A stretch of DNA of 32,968 nt from CAYXDO01 sp964463485. Lineage in GTDB: Bacteria > Myxococcota > Kuafuiibacteriia > Kuafuiibacteriales > Kuafuiibacteriaceae. Each line of letters opens with the position of its first letter. Position 1 is the first letter of the stretch. The notes under the pieces were generated by a model that saw only the letters and a program-made list of their open reading frames with translations, ran no database searches and was not told the origin of the DNA. This document shows positions 14,759-22,382 of this stretch, one piece after another. The DNA is taken from contig CAYXDO010000129.1 in NCBI GenBank assembly GCA_964463485.1, positions 1-32,968 on the forward strand, in the 5' to 3' direction. The translations under genes and the position numbers were made by a program.

Positions 14759-17305
14759 GTGCCGCAAAAATCCGTCCTCCCAACCGTCCTCACCTCGCCG
14801 CCTTGGTTGCGAACTCAGTCGCAGAAAGTCAGTCGTCCGCGCGCAGAGCCCGTCGAGGTGGCGATGGAGCTCCTCTTCGAGGATGAGCAGCGCGAAAAAT
14901 GGATCAACGCGATTCGCGGGGGCGGTCACGCCGGAGCGACTCCGGCAAAGAGCGAGGACGGTCAGCGAGCTTCGGTCGGGAGCTCCCGCGAGGCCAACGA
15001 CGAGGCCTTGTTGGGGCGGCTGCTCGACGCCGCGTCGAGCGGACGACCGTTTCGCCCGGCCGACATCGCTCGCTTGAGCGACGAGTCGCTGCTCGAGTGG
15101 TTCGCGGTATGCCCCCCGGCGAAGGTCACGACCTTGGCCATGCGGCACGTCGTCGGACGCCTCGGCGAGGCCGCTTTCGATCGTGCCGTCGAGGATGTGG
15201 ACGCGTTGCTTCCAAATACGAGCCTGCTCGAGCCGATCACACCCTATGTATCTCCAAAGGTCGCGGTCTTGATCGCCAAAGGTTTTGCTGGCACCGCTGC
15301 ACTCCCACTCAAGCTCGAAGCTTTGCGCGAGAAGCCGTTTGCGCCGTCCCCGATCGAACTCTGGCTGGAACGACATGCCCGCGTCGCGACCCTCGGACTC
15401 ATCCCGGTGGCCCTGGGTGACAATGTTCAGGCCGCGCGGGCGGCCCAGCTCTGTCTGATGTACCTGGCCGCTCGTGGACGCGGCGCCGAGTTGGCGGACG
15501 CCGCAGCATCCTTCGGTTCCGGCGTGCTCGCTGCGCTGGAGCTCGGCCCCTACGAAAGCTTGGCTCCGCTCGCTCTTGCGGGTCACGGGCTCGACTGGAT
15601 CCCGGAATTGCTGCTCCACGAGCACCTCGACTCGATCGTCGCACTGCTGACCGACGTCGACGCCCAAGAAGCGGTCCCCTTCGTCGCAACGCTGCTCGAC
15701 GGAAAAAAGGAGCATCAAACGTTCGCCGGCCATTGGATGGTCGATCACGAGGGAACCGTTCGTCAGGCGCTCGACCGAATACCGCTGAGTTTGTCGAGCC
15801 GCGTGCTCCGAATCATCGATGGTGTCGAAACGGCCGCCGACCAAGACCGACTCCAGGATTTTCCGTCCATGATTCCGGCAGCTCCAGAGTTTTGGACACC
15901 AGCGTCCTGGCCGGCCATTTTGCTGGCGGACGGTAGCCCTCTGCCTCCGCCAGCCGTGGAGAACCTCGGTCAGATGTTGAGGTTCTCGCCGTTCAGCCGC
16001 CCCTACATCGGCATCTCTCACGTCCGTGCCAGCTGCGACGCCGTGTCTCTCGACAAGTTCATGACCCGGCTCCTCGATGCTTGGTCCGAGAGCGGAGAGT
16101 CGGAAGCGCACGCCTGGGTGCTCTCCGCGGCCGCGTGGCTCGGATCCGACGACTGCGCCTTTCAGATCGCCAGGCGAGTGAAGAGTTGGGCCCACGCCGC
16201 GCGCGGGCGCGACCTCGACTCAGCCGGCCAAGTCGCCAAACGCAAGGTGTCTTTGGGCCTCGATGCGCTCTCGCTCATGCCCGTCGCGGCGGCGATCGAA
16301 CACTTGCACCACTTCGCAGAGGAGTCGCCGCAGCACTACGTGCGCAAGGAAGCGGAGGAGCACCTGGACAAGATCCCCGTCGAACGGAAGCTCGTTCGCC
16401 ACCGGCTCTCTACGGGAAAGACGCCGGACGTGGGCCTCGACGCTCGGGGCCACCTCGAGCTCGACTTCGGACCCAGAAAATTCTCCGTCGAGCTCGACGC
16501 AAATCTGTCCCCCGCGATCTTCGAGCTCGGCGCCGAGCGAAAACAGCTCTCGAGCTTCCCCCGCCCGAGGAAAGACGACGACCCCGAAAGAGTAGCCAAC
16601 GCCAAAGCCCGATACCAACGATTGAAAGCCGAGCTCACCTCCGTCGTCGCTCCTCAAATCAGTCGCCTGGAGAAAGCGATGTGCGCGAAGACCGCGTGGG
16701 ATCCCGACGAAATTCGCGCGTTCCTCAGTGAGCCCCTCACCGGCCTGATCGCTCGACGGGTGCTTTGGTGCGTGGCCGGAGAACGGCCCAACGGCTACTT
16801 TCGCGTCGACGAAAGAGGGCAGCTCGTGGACCTCGACGAGGAGCTCATCACGCCGACTGGCGAGATCATGATTCCCCACCCCGTCGAGATGGGCGACGAA
16901 ACGGTCGAGGCCTGGCGACAGAATTTCACGAAATACGAAATCATCCAACCGTTCGAGCAGCTCGCACGCCGCACGTTCGCCGCGGGACCCTCGGAGAAAA
17001 AGCTCGACCAGCTCCCGGGAGCTCGCGGAGAGGTCCCTGCGGGCCGGTTCTTCGAGCTCGGACGGCGCGGATGGGTCCCAACCATGGACCACGGAGTCAT
17101 GACCAAGTACACGGCGTGGCTCGCCGACGGAAACAGCGCCGAGCTCACCCTCTCGCCCGGCATCAGCCCCGAACACCCGGTCGAGCCCAACATGCAAAAC
17201 ATCGAGGAAGTGAAAGTCTCCGTCGCTCTCGGAAAGCTGAGCCCGATCGCCTACTCGGAGCTCGCCCGAGACCTAGCCTACTTGTCCGGCCCGAGCGAAC
17301 CTTGA
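14759..17305 (+). CDS. DUF4132 protein, probably N-terminally short
   Basis: 848 residues from the GTG at 14759. The C-terminal 300 residues match the DUF4132 pattern as I know it: LELDFGPRKFSVELD, a Lys/Pro-rich link to DDPERVANAKARYQRLKAEL, QISRLEKAM, WDPDEIRAFLSEPLTGLIARRVLW, then EIIQPFEQLARRTF. The middle is helical-repeat-like. At residues 6-16 it reads VLPTVLTSPPW, which resembles a motif that lies well inside longer relatives. The frame upstream is closed by a stop at 14714. So the gene either starts at this internal domain or has lost its front. No clear Shine-Dalgarno sequence or promoter is seen. Function unknown; some relatives carry WGR domains and one was linked to molybdate regulation (MolR), but nothing here shows that role. 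Confidence 0.7.
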   Translation: MPQKSVLPTVLTSPPWLRTQSQKVSRPRAEPVEVAMELLFEDEQREKWINAIRGGGHAGATPAKSEDGQRASVGSSREANDEALLGRLLDAASSGRPFRPADIARLSDESLLEWFAVCPPAKVTTLAMRHVVGRLGEAAFDRAVEDVDALLPNTSLLEPITPYVSPKVAVLIAKGFAGTAALPLKLEALREKPFAPSPIELWLERHARVATLGLIPVALGDNVQAARAAQLCLMYLAARGRGAELADAAASFGSGVLAALELGPYESLAPLALAGHGLDWIPELLLHEHLDSIVALLTDVDAQEAVPFVATLLDGKKEHQTFAGHWMVDHEGTVRQALDRIPLSLSSRVLRIIDGVETAADQDRLQDFPSMIPAAPEFWTPASWPAILLADGSPLPPPAVENLGQMLRFSPFSRPYIGISHVRASCDAVSLDKFMTRLLDAWSESGESEAHAWVLSAAAWLGSDDCAFQIARRVKSWAHAARGRDLDSAGQVAKRKVSLGLDALSLMPVAAAIEHLHHFAEESPQHYVRKEAEEHLDKIPVERKLVRHRLSTGKTPDVGLDARGHLELDFGPRKFSVELDANLSPAIFELGAERKQLSSFPRPRKDDDPERVANAKARYQRLKAELTSVVAPQISRLEKAMCAKTAWDPDEIRAFLSEPLTGLIARRVLWCVAGERPNGYFRVDERGQLVDLDEELITPTGEIMIPHPVEMGDETVEAWRQNFTKYEIIQPFEQLARRTFAAGPSEKKLDQLPGARGEVPAGRFFELGRRGWVPTMDHGVMTKYTAWLADGNSAELTLSPGISPEHPVEPNMQNIEEVKVSVALGKLSPIAYSELARDLAYLSGPSEP

Positions 17306-17353
17306 TCAACCTGCCCTGAGACCTCAGTCCAACTGGTGGGCTTCGGCAGGCTT

Positions 17354-17411
17354 CGTGGGCGTGAGCGTGAATCGTGAGCGTGAATCGTGGGCGTGAATCG
17401 TGGGCGTGAGG
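17354..17411. repeat. 13-bp tandem repeat, about 4.3 copies
   Basis: Units cgtgagcgtgaat (17360-17372, 17373-17385), cgtgggcgtgaat (17386-17398) and a partial unit (17399-17411) lie upstream of the PEGA gene, with cgtggg before them. The next 50 bp are also GTGG-rich. It is not in a gene. Its role is unknown, though it lies where regulatory DNA would be. Confidence 0.8.
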
Positions 17412-17514
17412 GTGGACGATTTCGTGGACGTGGGCGAGAAACGTGGTCGTGGTGGCGACTCCCAAGCGAAAACCACCCGGGCCAGAGCCGCGTGTATCCG
17501 GACGTTGGAGCTCG

Positions 17515-17520
17515 AGGAGG
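17515..17520 (+). promoter_or_regulatory. Strong ribosome-binding site of the PEGA gene
   Basis: A perfect AGGAGG sits eight bases before the ATG at 17529 and fixes that start. Strong Shine-Dalgarno sites are rare in this window, so the gene may be translated in a more conventional way than its neighbours. Confidence 0.75.
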
Positions 17521-17528
17521 AGTAAGTC

Positions 17529-18686
17529 ATGTTGATCTCGCCCGTCCTGGCTTTGCTCGTCGCTCAAGCCGAACCCGACACCTCGCCAGAAAGGACAGGC
17601 GACCCATCCGAAGCTCCGGACTCGCTCGCCGTGTTCGACCTCCGAGCCGACACTTCGTTCGATCCCGAGTGGGTATCGACGCTGAGTGAGTACTTCGTCA
17701 TCAGGCTCGCCAGCGCGGGCTTTCGAATCGTCCCCAAGGAAGAGGTCAAGCGCCGGCTCGCCGAGGACCGACGTCGTTCGTATGACGCCTGCTACGACGA
17801 AGCCTGCCAGATAGAGATCGGCAAGGAGTCGGCGGCGCGCCGAATCGTCGTGTCCAGCCTCCGGCGCTTCGGGTCGCAGTGTGTGATTAGCTCGGCAGTG
17901 CTCGACGTCGAGAAGATGGTCGCGGGCCGTGCCTCTTCGTGGACGAGCGCGTGTGAGGAAGCCCGGTTGGTGCGTGGCGTCGAGAAGGTCGTGAGCGCCC
18001 TGTCGAGGCCCAAGAAAACGAACCCACTGCAGCCCTCCGTGGCGTTCGCGTTTCGCGCGTCGGGGCCAGTCACCGAGTCGCTCGCGAACACTCTCAGCGA
18101 GCACTTGTGGTTTCAGCTCCTGAGCTCGGGCGAGCGTCTGGTGGCTCGAAGCGCTCAGGTCGCAGACGCTGCGCACGTGAGGGCTCAATCCTACTCGACC
18201 TGCTTCGACGCCAGCTGCCAGATCGAGATCGGAAAGAGTTTGTCTGCAGCCTGGTCGATCGCGCCCGAAATCATCGAGGATGGTCAGAAGTGCCGCGTCG
18301 AGCTGCGCTCGCGGCTCGTTCGAGAGGCGGGCGAGATCGACAGACACGCTGAGTCGGCGGGCGCGTGCACACCTGAAGGACTCGCCGAGTCGGTCAAGGA
18401 CGCTGCAAGGGCGCTGAGTTGGCTATCTCCCGAGTGCGACAACGACCCCACGTCGCCCAAAGGGTTGGTCCGGATTGCGTCCGAGCCCAGCGCGGTCGTG
18501 CGATTTCGGGGCAGAGTGATCGGAAAGACACCTCTCGACAATCTCGAGCTTCCGGCCGGCTGCGTCGTGCTGCGGCTCGAGAATACCTCGGAAGGTGTCT
18601 CCGGCGAACGGAGGCTGCGAGTCGTCTCCGGCAAGAAGATGTTCTACTCCTTCGCCCTGACCACCGGACCCTCGAAGCCCAAATGA
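17529..18686 (+). CDS. PEGA-domain protein with duplicated four-Cys module
   Basis: A 385-residue secreted protein. A short signal peptide (MLISPVLALLVAQA) leads into two copies of a module about 137 residues apart. Copy 1 has Cys88, Cys93, QIEIGK (94-99), Cys118 and Cys142. Copy 2 has Cys225, Cys230, QIEIGK (231-236), Cys255 and Cys280. The cysteine spacings, 5/25/24 and 5/25/25, are nearly identical. The segment before each pair (SEYFVIRLASAGFRIV and SEHLWFQLLSSGERLV) looks like the start of a TolB- or LpoB-like fold. A PEGA domain follows at about 310-380 (GLVRIASEPSAVVRFRGRVIGKTPLDNLELPAG). It probably acts in the periplasm with disulfides. Ligand and function are unknown. It is monocistronic, with a strong ribosome-binding site. 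Confidence 0.8.
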   Translation: MLISPVLALLVAQAEPDTSPERTGDPSEAPDSLAVFDLRADTSFDPEWVSTLSEYFVIRLASAGFRIVPKEEVKRRLAEDRRRSYDACYDEACQIEIGKESAARRIVVSSLRRFGSQCVISSAVLDVEKMVAGRASSWTSACEEARLVRGVEKVVSALSRPKKTNPLQPSVAFAFRASGPVTESLANTLSEHLWFQLLSSGERLVARSAQVADAAHVRAQSYSTCFDASCQIEIGKSLSAAWSIAPEIIEDGQKCRVELRSRLVREAGEIDRHAESAGACTPEGLAESVKDAARALSWLSPECDNDPTSPKGLVRIASEPSAVVRFRGRVIGKTPLDNLELPAGCVVLRLENTSEGVSGERRLRVVSGKKMFYSFALTTGPSKPK

Positions 18687-19015
18687 GTCAAGCCGCCAGG
18701 CCAATCCTGCCAATCCTCGGGCCCGATCCGCGCGAACCTGGGCGCGCCCGTGAGTGGACCGGCGGTCGAATCACGCCCAAAATCCTCGCGCCGTGCGACG
18801 AGCGCAGCGAGAGTATCGTGCACGTCGGCGCACGTCTGCGCACGTCGGCGCCTAGCACGACGGAGTGAGTGCCCAGGTCCTCGGGCGGCGCGTCGTCCGT
18901 CACCGAAGCGTAGCTGCCTGGGCCAGAACGCGATGGCTCTCGAGGACCTCATGAGTTAGGACGCAAGCAACATGGCCGATCTCGCTGATTTGCCCGCGGT
19001 CAGTCCCACGGGGTC
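18687..19015. other. Gene-free convergent intergenic region
   Basis: About 330 bp lie between the convergent PEGA gene and the PP2C phosphatase gene. I see no coding sequence and no clear terminator hairpin with a T-run. It contains a 10-bp tandem repeat at 18821-18850. Confidence 0.5.
18821..18850. repeat. 10-bp tandem repeat, three copies
   Basis: Three units, cacgtcggcg, cacgtctgcg and cacgtcggcg, in direct tandem in non-coding sequence. The period is near one DNA helical turn. Function unknown. Confidence 0.75.
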
Positions 19016-20725
19016 CTACGGGCGACGCGTGGGGCTGACCGGCGGCCTCACTCGCTTCGGGAGGCGGGCTTTGTCGCAACCCAGGCACACCACGGTCGTG
19101 TCGTCGAACTGCGCGGCGTCGCCCACGTGGGCTTCGACTTCCTTCAACAGAGCGTCGAGCGTGTCCTGCGCGCTGCCGTCTTGAACGCTGAACGCGACTC
19201 GCAGCCGCTCCGCTCCGTACATCTCTCGTGAGTCGTTCATCGCCTCCACGAGCCCGTCCGTATACAGCAGCAGGACATCGCCTGGACCGAGCTCCAGCGC
19301 GTCGGACGCGAACGTCGTGTTGGGCATGACACCGAGCGGCAGCCCGGACACCGAGTCGCGTACCTCCATCCCCGTCGCCGAACGAATCAGCGGCGGCATG
19401 TGGCCGGCGTTGGCAAAACGGAGCGTGCCGAGCTTGGGATCGAGCACCGCGAACAACATCGTCACGAACAGGTCGTCGTGCCCGCTGTCGATCACCGTCG
19501 TGTTCAGTCGCTCGAGCACGTGGCTTGGGTCGGAGTCGGCGGTCGCTACGGCATGGAGGTCTCGCATGAGCCGCGCCATGTAGAGCGCGGCGCTCACGCC
19601 CTTTCCTGATACGTCTCCGATCACGATTCCGACGCGACCATCCTTGAGCTCGAGAAAATCGTAGAAGTCTCCGCCGATCTCGAACGCTGGGTCGTACCAG
19701 GCCGCGAACGAATAGCCCGCGAGCTGCGGAGTCGATTGGGGCAGAAAGCTCTTCTGGATCCGCTCGGCGAGCTGAAGGTCGCGATCGAGCCGCTGTCGCT
19801 TGAGGAGCTCCTCGTGCAGCTTCGCGGTCCCTACGGCGAGCGCCGCTTGGCTCGCGATCGCGGCGAGGAGCTCGAGGTCTTGCGCGTTGAACGAAGCCAG
19901 CACCGGGCTCGACACGTAGAGCGCTCCGAGCGCGTCCCCCCGAAACAACAGCGGCGCGCACATCGCAGCGCGGATCCGCAGCGAAGCGACCGACAAGCCC
20001 GCGTGGAATCGCTCGTCGGCCATGGCGTCGTGTGTCAACAGCGCCTGCTTCTTCTGGATCACCGACGAGAGGATCGTGTTGGAGACCGCGATGCCTCCAC
20101 CTTGAGCACCATCTTGCTGACGAACCGCTCGGGGGACGAGCTCCCCCGCCTCGTCCACCATCATGATGACGGCGCGGTCGGCGCTCTGAAACACGCCGAG
20201 CACGCGCGTGAGGATCTCTGGAAGCAGCGCGTCGAGCTCGAGGATGCTCCCGATCGCCTGAGACACGCCGAGGACGGTCGTCAGCCGCGCCGCAGCGGTG
20301 CGCGCGGCCCCCACGTCTTCGAGCGCCTCGGCGGTGATCGGGACTTGAATCGCGTCGATGCTCTTGACGATGTGCAGCTGACCGTCGGGCCGCGGCGCCA
20401 CCATCGTGACCAGCTCTGTCTTCGGCTCCTGAAGTTGAATCAGCTCCTCGAAGAGCAGCACGACACTCTTGAGCCGGATCAAATCTCCGTTCGTGAGCGC
20501 GTGGCGCTTGACGAGGTGTTCGTTGACTTGAGTGCCGTTACCAGAGCCGAGGTCCTCGAGCCACATACGTCCCGAGTGCTCGACGATCTTGGCGTGACGT
20601 CGAGACACGTGAAGGTCCGACAACCGCACCGCGCAATCGAGGGCGCGACCGATCACCGCTCCGTCGCGAACGACGAACGTCGCGCCCCGATTCGGGCCTT
20701 CGACGACGGTGAGTCGGCCGCTCAT
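19016..20725 (-). CDS. FHA-GAF-PP2C serine phosphatase (RsbU-like)
   Basis: A 569-residue cytoplasmic protein starting MSGRLTVVEG. An FHA domain (about 5-95) has the phosphothreonine-binding signature: IGRALDCAVRL, SRRHAKI (Ser41), and DLGSGNGTQVNE. A GAF sensor domain spans roughly 140-300. A SpoIIE/RsbU-type PP2C domain follows, with GGDFYDF, GDVSGKGVSAALYMARL, LLLYTDGLVEAMN and a C-terminal DDTTVVCLG, all with metal-binding Asp residues. In partner switching such enzymes dephosphorylate the STAS antagonist and so release a target from the anti-sigma kinase. It follows the STAS gene by seven bases as the last gene of the operon. The FHA domain suggests input from a Ser/Thr kinase. Upstream in-frame sequence is antisense to the STAS gene's overlap and is not used. 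Confidence 0.92.
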   Translation of the reverse strand: MSGRLTVVEGPNRGATFVVRDGAVIGRALDCAVRLSDLHVSRRHAKIVEHSGRMWLEDLGSGNGTQVNEHLVKRHALTNGDLIRLKSVVLLFEELIQLQEPKTELVTMVAPRPDGQLHIVKSIDAIQVPITAEALEDVGAARTAAARLTTVLGVSQAIGSILELDALLPEILTRVLGVFQSADRAVIMMVDEAGELVPRAVRQQDGAQGGGIAVSNTILSSVIQKKQALLTHDAMADERFHAGLSVASLRIRAAMCAPLLFRGDALGALYVSSPVLASFNAQDLELLAAIASQAALAVGTAKLHEELLKRQRLDRDLQLAERIQKSFLPQSTPQLAGYSFAAWYDPAFEIGGDFYDFLELKDGRVGIVIGDVSGKGVSAALYMARLMRDLHAVATADSDPSHVLERLNTTVIDSGHDDLFVTMLFAVLDPKLGTLRFANAGHMPPLIRSATGMEVRDSVSGLPLGVMPNTTFASDALELGPGDVLLLYTDGLVEAMNDSREMYGAERLRVAFSVQDGSAQDTLDALLKEVEAHVGDAAQFDDTTVVCLGCDKARLPKRVRPPVSPTRRP

Positions 20726-20732
20726 GGGTCTA

Positions 20733-21092
20733 TCAGCCCCGCGCCGAGAATTTCTTGACCGCGTCGTCGAGCGTGTCGAAGACCTCGAACGCTCGATCGA
20801 GTCGCAGCAGCTTGAAGATCTCCGCTGGTTGGCCGTTCGGCCGCGCGAAGCGGAGGTCTCCGTTCGCCGATCGAACTCGCTTGCCGAGCCCAACGAGCGC
20901 GCCGACGCCCGAGCTGTCGATGAGCGTCAGCCCCCCGAGGTCGACGACGAGCTGCGACTTCGACGCATTCGACAGGACGTCGCTGTGACGCTTGAGGTTG
21001 GGCGCGGTCGCCGCATCGAGGCTCCCCTTGAGCATCAAAACGGTGACCGTGCCTTCTTGTCGTTCTTCGAACTCGAGTGTGTGTTCCATCAT
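20733..21092 (-). CDS. STAS-domain anti-sigma factor antagonist (RsbV/SpoIIAA-like)
   Basis: 119 residues forming a single STAS domain. VTVLMLKGSLDAATAPNLKR (15-34) is the usual strand-helix start. LVVDLGGLTLIDSSGVGALVGL (48-69) holds the phosphorylatable Ser60/Ser61 in DSSG. The protein binds the HATPase partner when unphosphorylated and is released when phosphorylated. Its ATG overlaps the stop codon of the upstream kinase gene by four bases (ATGA, 21089-21092), which indicates translational coupling and a fixed kinase-to-antagonist ratio. The phosphatase gene follows. Confidence 0.95.
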   Translation of the reverse strand: MMEHTLEFEERQEGTVTVLMLKGSLDAATAPNLKRHSDVLSNASKSQLVVDLGGLTLIDSSGVGALVGLGKRVRSANGDLRFARPNGQPAEIFKLLRLDRAFEVFDTLDDAVKKFSARG

Positions 21093-21601
21093 CCCTCCGG
21101 CGTCCGGAGATCCTTCTCGAGCGTGAGCACGTTCTTCGAGCCCTCGCGCGAGAACCGGACGCGATCCATGAAGCTCCGCATGATGTAGATGCCCATGCCG
21201 CCTTCCGGGAGCTTTTCGAAATCAGGCGTTGGGACGTCGTCGAGTCGAAAGCCGACTCCAGAGTCGATGAGCCTCAAGGCGAGACGTTTGGTTCCCACTT
21301 CGAGCTCAATCTCGATCGGTTCCGGGCGCCGGTCGTAGGCGTGGATCACCGCGTTGTTGAAGGCCTCGACGAAGGCCGATGAGACTCGCACCGGAGCTTC
21401 GGCGTCGAGCTTCCCGCTCGCGACGAGCCGATCGCAGACGAAGCCGAGGAAGGTCCGCGCCGCGTCCCGATACTCGAGGCGCGCGGGCAGGACGAACTTG
21501 AAGCGCTCGACTGAATCGCTCAAGCCCGCGTCGGGTTCGCTCACAACAGGTGTTGTGTACAAGAACTCTTGGGGCACGCACAACCGCTCCCGAATTCTCA
21601 T
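21089..21601 (-). CDS. HATPase anti-sigma kinase (RsbW/SpoIIAB-like)
   Basis: 170 residues from ATG 21601. A GHKL ATPase domain has the N-box EAFNNAVIHAYD (79-90), G1 DSGVGF (113-118) and G2 EGGMGIYIM (133-141), all intact. Family members phosphorylate a STAS antagonist on serine and bind a sigma factor or another target. The start is uncertain: GTG 21613, ATG 21601 and GTG 21545 are all in frame, none with a good ribosome-binding site. The homologous core begins near VERFKFVLPARLEY, so the shortest version is possible. First gene of the kinase-antagonist-phosphatase operon. No sigma factor gene is in this window, so its target is elsewhere or is not a sigma factor. Confidence 0.9.
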   Translation of the reverse strand: MRIRERLCVPQEFLYTTPVVSEPDAGLSDSVERFKFVLPARLEYRDAARTFLGFVCDRLVASGKLDAEAPVRVSSAFVEAFNNAVIHAYDRRPEPIEIELEVGTKRLALRLIDSGVGFRLDDVPTPDFEKLPEGGMGIYIMRSFMDRVRFSREGSKNVLTLEKDLRTPEG

Positions 21602-21652
21602 TGGGCACTGCACACGATCGGAGCCGGGACGAACCGACGCTTCCGAGTGTCG

Positions 21653-21736
21653 GCCCTTTGGGGCTCTAGGTGACCTCGTCTGTAGCCCGGGGCGTTGCCC
21701 CGGGCTGGCTTGTTACGCCCTTCGGAGCTAGCAGGT
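21653..21736. repeat. REP-like hairpin element
   Basis: A perfect inverted repeat, agcccggggc-gtt-gccccgggct (21684-21706), is flanked by two related direct repeats: gccctttggggctctaggt (21653-21671) and gcccttcggagctagcaggt (21717-21736). The whole looks like a dispersed repeat unit rather than a terminator, since no T-run follows. It differs in sequence from the 5886-6078 repeats. Confidence 0.7.
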
Positions 21737-21857
21737 CGCTGAAAGAGGCGAATTTGGCCACGTGATCAGCACGGATGAGCAGAATTCCACCGTTCACGGG
21801 TGAATCGCGGACACCGGCACGTCATGAGGTTCGGAGCCTTTTTGGGCGACCTGAGAG

Positions 21858-22376
21858 CTAGGGTGCAACCAAAGGCCAGACGAGGTGTGTCTCCCCGTCC
21901 GCACCCTCCCACGCGAAGGTCGCCTGCCTCGATGCGGTCTCGATGCACTCGACGGCTGGACACCTGCCTCCATCGCACTCGGGTGCCTTGACCGCGCGCA
22001 CGGCCCTGAACCACCCCTGGCCGCTCGTGGCGGTGACCGTCAGGTCGAGCACGACCGCGGTGCCTCGGTCGATGCCGCTCCAACACGCGCCGATGGCGCC
22101 ATCGACTGCCCGTCCGGCTCGTTCGAGCGCGCTCACCGGGAGGCCAGGCGGGGGAGGGCTCCCGGCGTTCGGCAGCTCTGGCTCGGTGCCGAACACCTCC
22201 ACGTCGGTCGGCTGCTCGTCGGTCTGTGCGACGCAGGCCGGACAAGACGGACACGCGGCCGTTGCGGTCGGACGGGGATTCTCGCCGTAAACGACTTTCG
22301 TGCCGTACGCACCAATCGCCGCTCCCACTAGCATCCCCGCGCAGATGAGGAGCACGCCTTTCGACTTGCCAGCCAT
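21858..22376 (-). CDS. Membrane-anchored protein with CW-type C-terminal domain
   Basis: 172 residues. An N-terminal membrane anchor (about 8-25, VLLICAGMLVGAAIGAYG) is followed by a CPSCPAC cluster (42-48), a Pro-rich linker and a C-terminal domain. That domain reads GACWSGIDRGTAVVLDLTVTATSGQGWF and ends CIETASRQATFAWEG. It resembles the C-terminal domains of myxobacterial AgmX/TonB-like proteins, in which a Cys-Trp pair begins the fold and a second Cys pairs with it. I infer a periplasmic, inner-membrane-tethered protein that may span towards the outer membrane. It starts six bases after the upstream propeller gene and is the last gene of the envelope operon. Confidence 0.65.
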   Translation of the reverse strand: MAGKSKGVLLICAGMLVGAAIGAYGTKVVYGENPRPTATAACPSCPACVAQTDEQPTDVEVFGTEPELPNAGSPPPPGLPVSALERAGRAVDGAIGACWSGIDRGTAVVLDLTVTATSGQGWFRAVRAVKAPECDGGRCPAVECIETASRQATFAWEGADGETHLVWPLVAP

Positions 22377-22382
22377 GATTTT

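Noticed and set aside
14408..16195. Long open frame on the minus strand (about 595 codons)
   Set aside because: It is antisense to the DUF4132 gene over most of its length, Arg/Gly-rich and resembles no family. GC-rich genes often leave such open frames on the other strand.
17163..18347. Open frame of about 390 codons on the minus strand
   Set aside because: It crosses the end of one gene, an intergenic tandem repeat and the opposite strand of the PEGA gene.
19016..20893. Longer start for the PP2C phosphatase at 20893
   Set aside because: The extra residues are antisense-like Arg/Ser sequence within the STAS gene; MSGRLTVVEG at 20725 directly begins the FHA domain.
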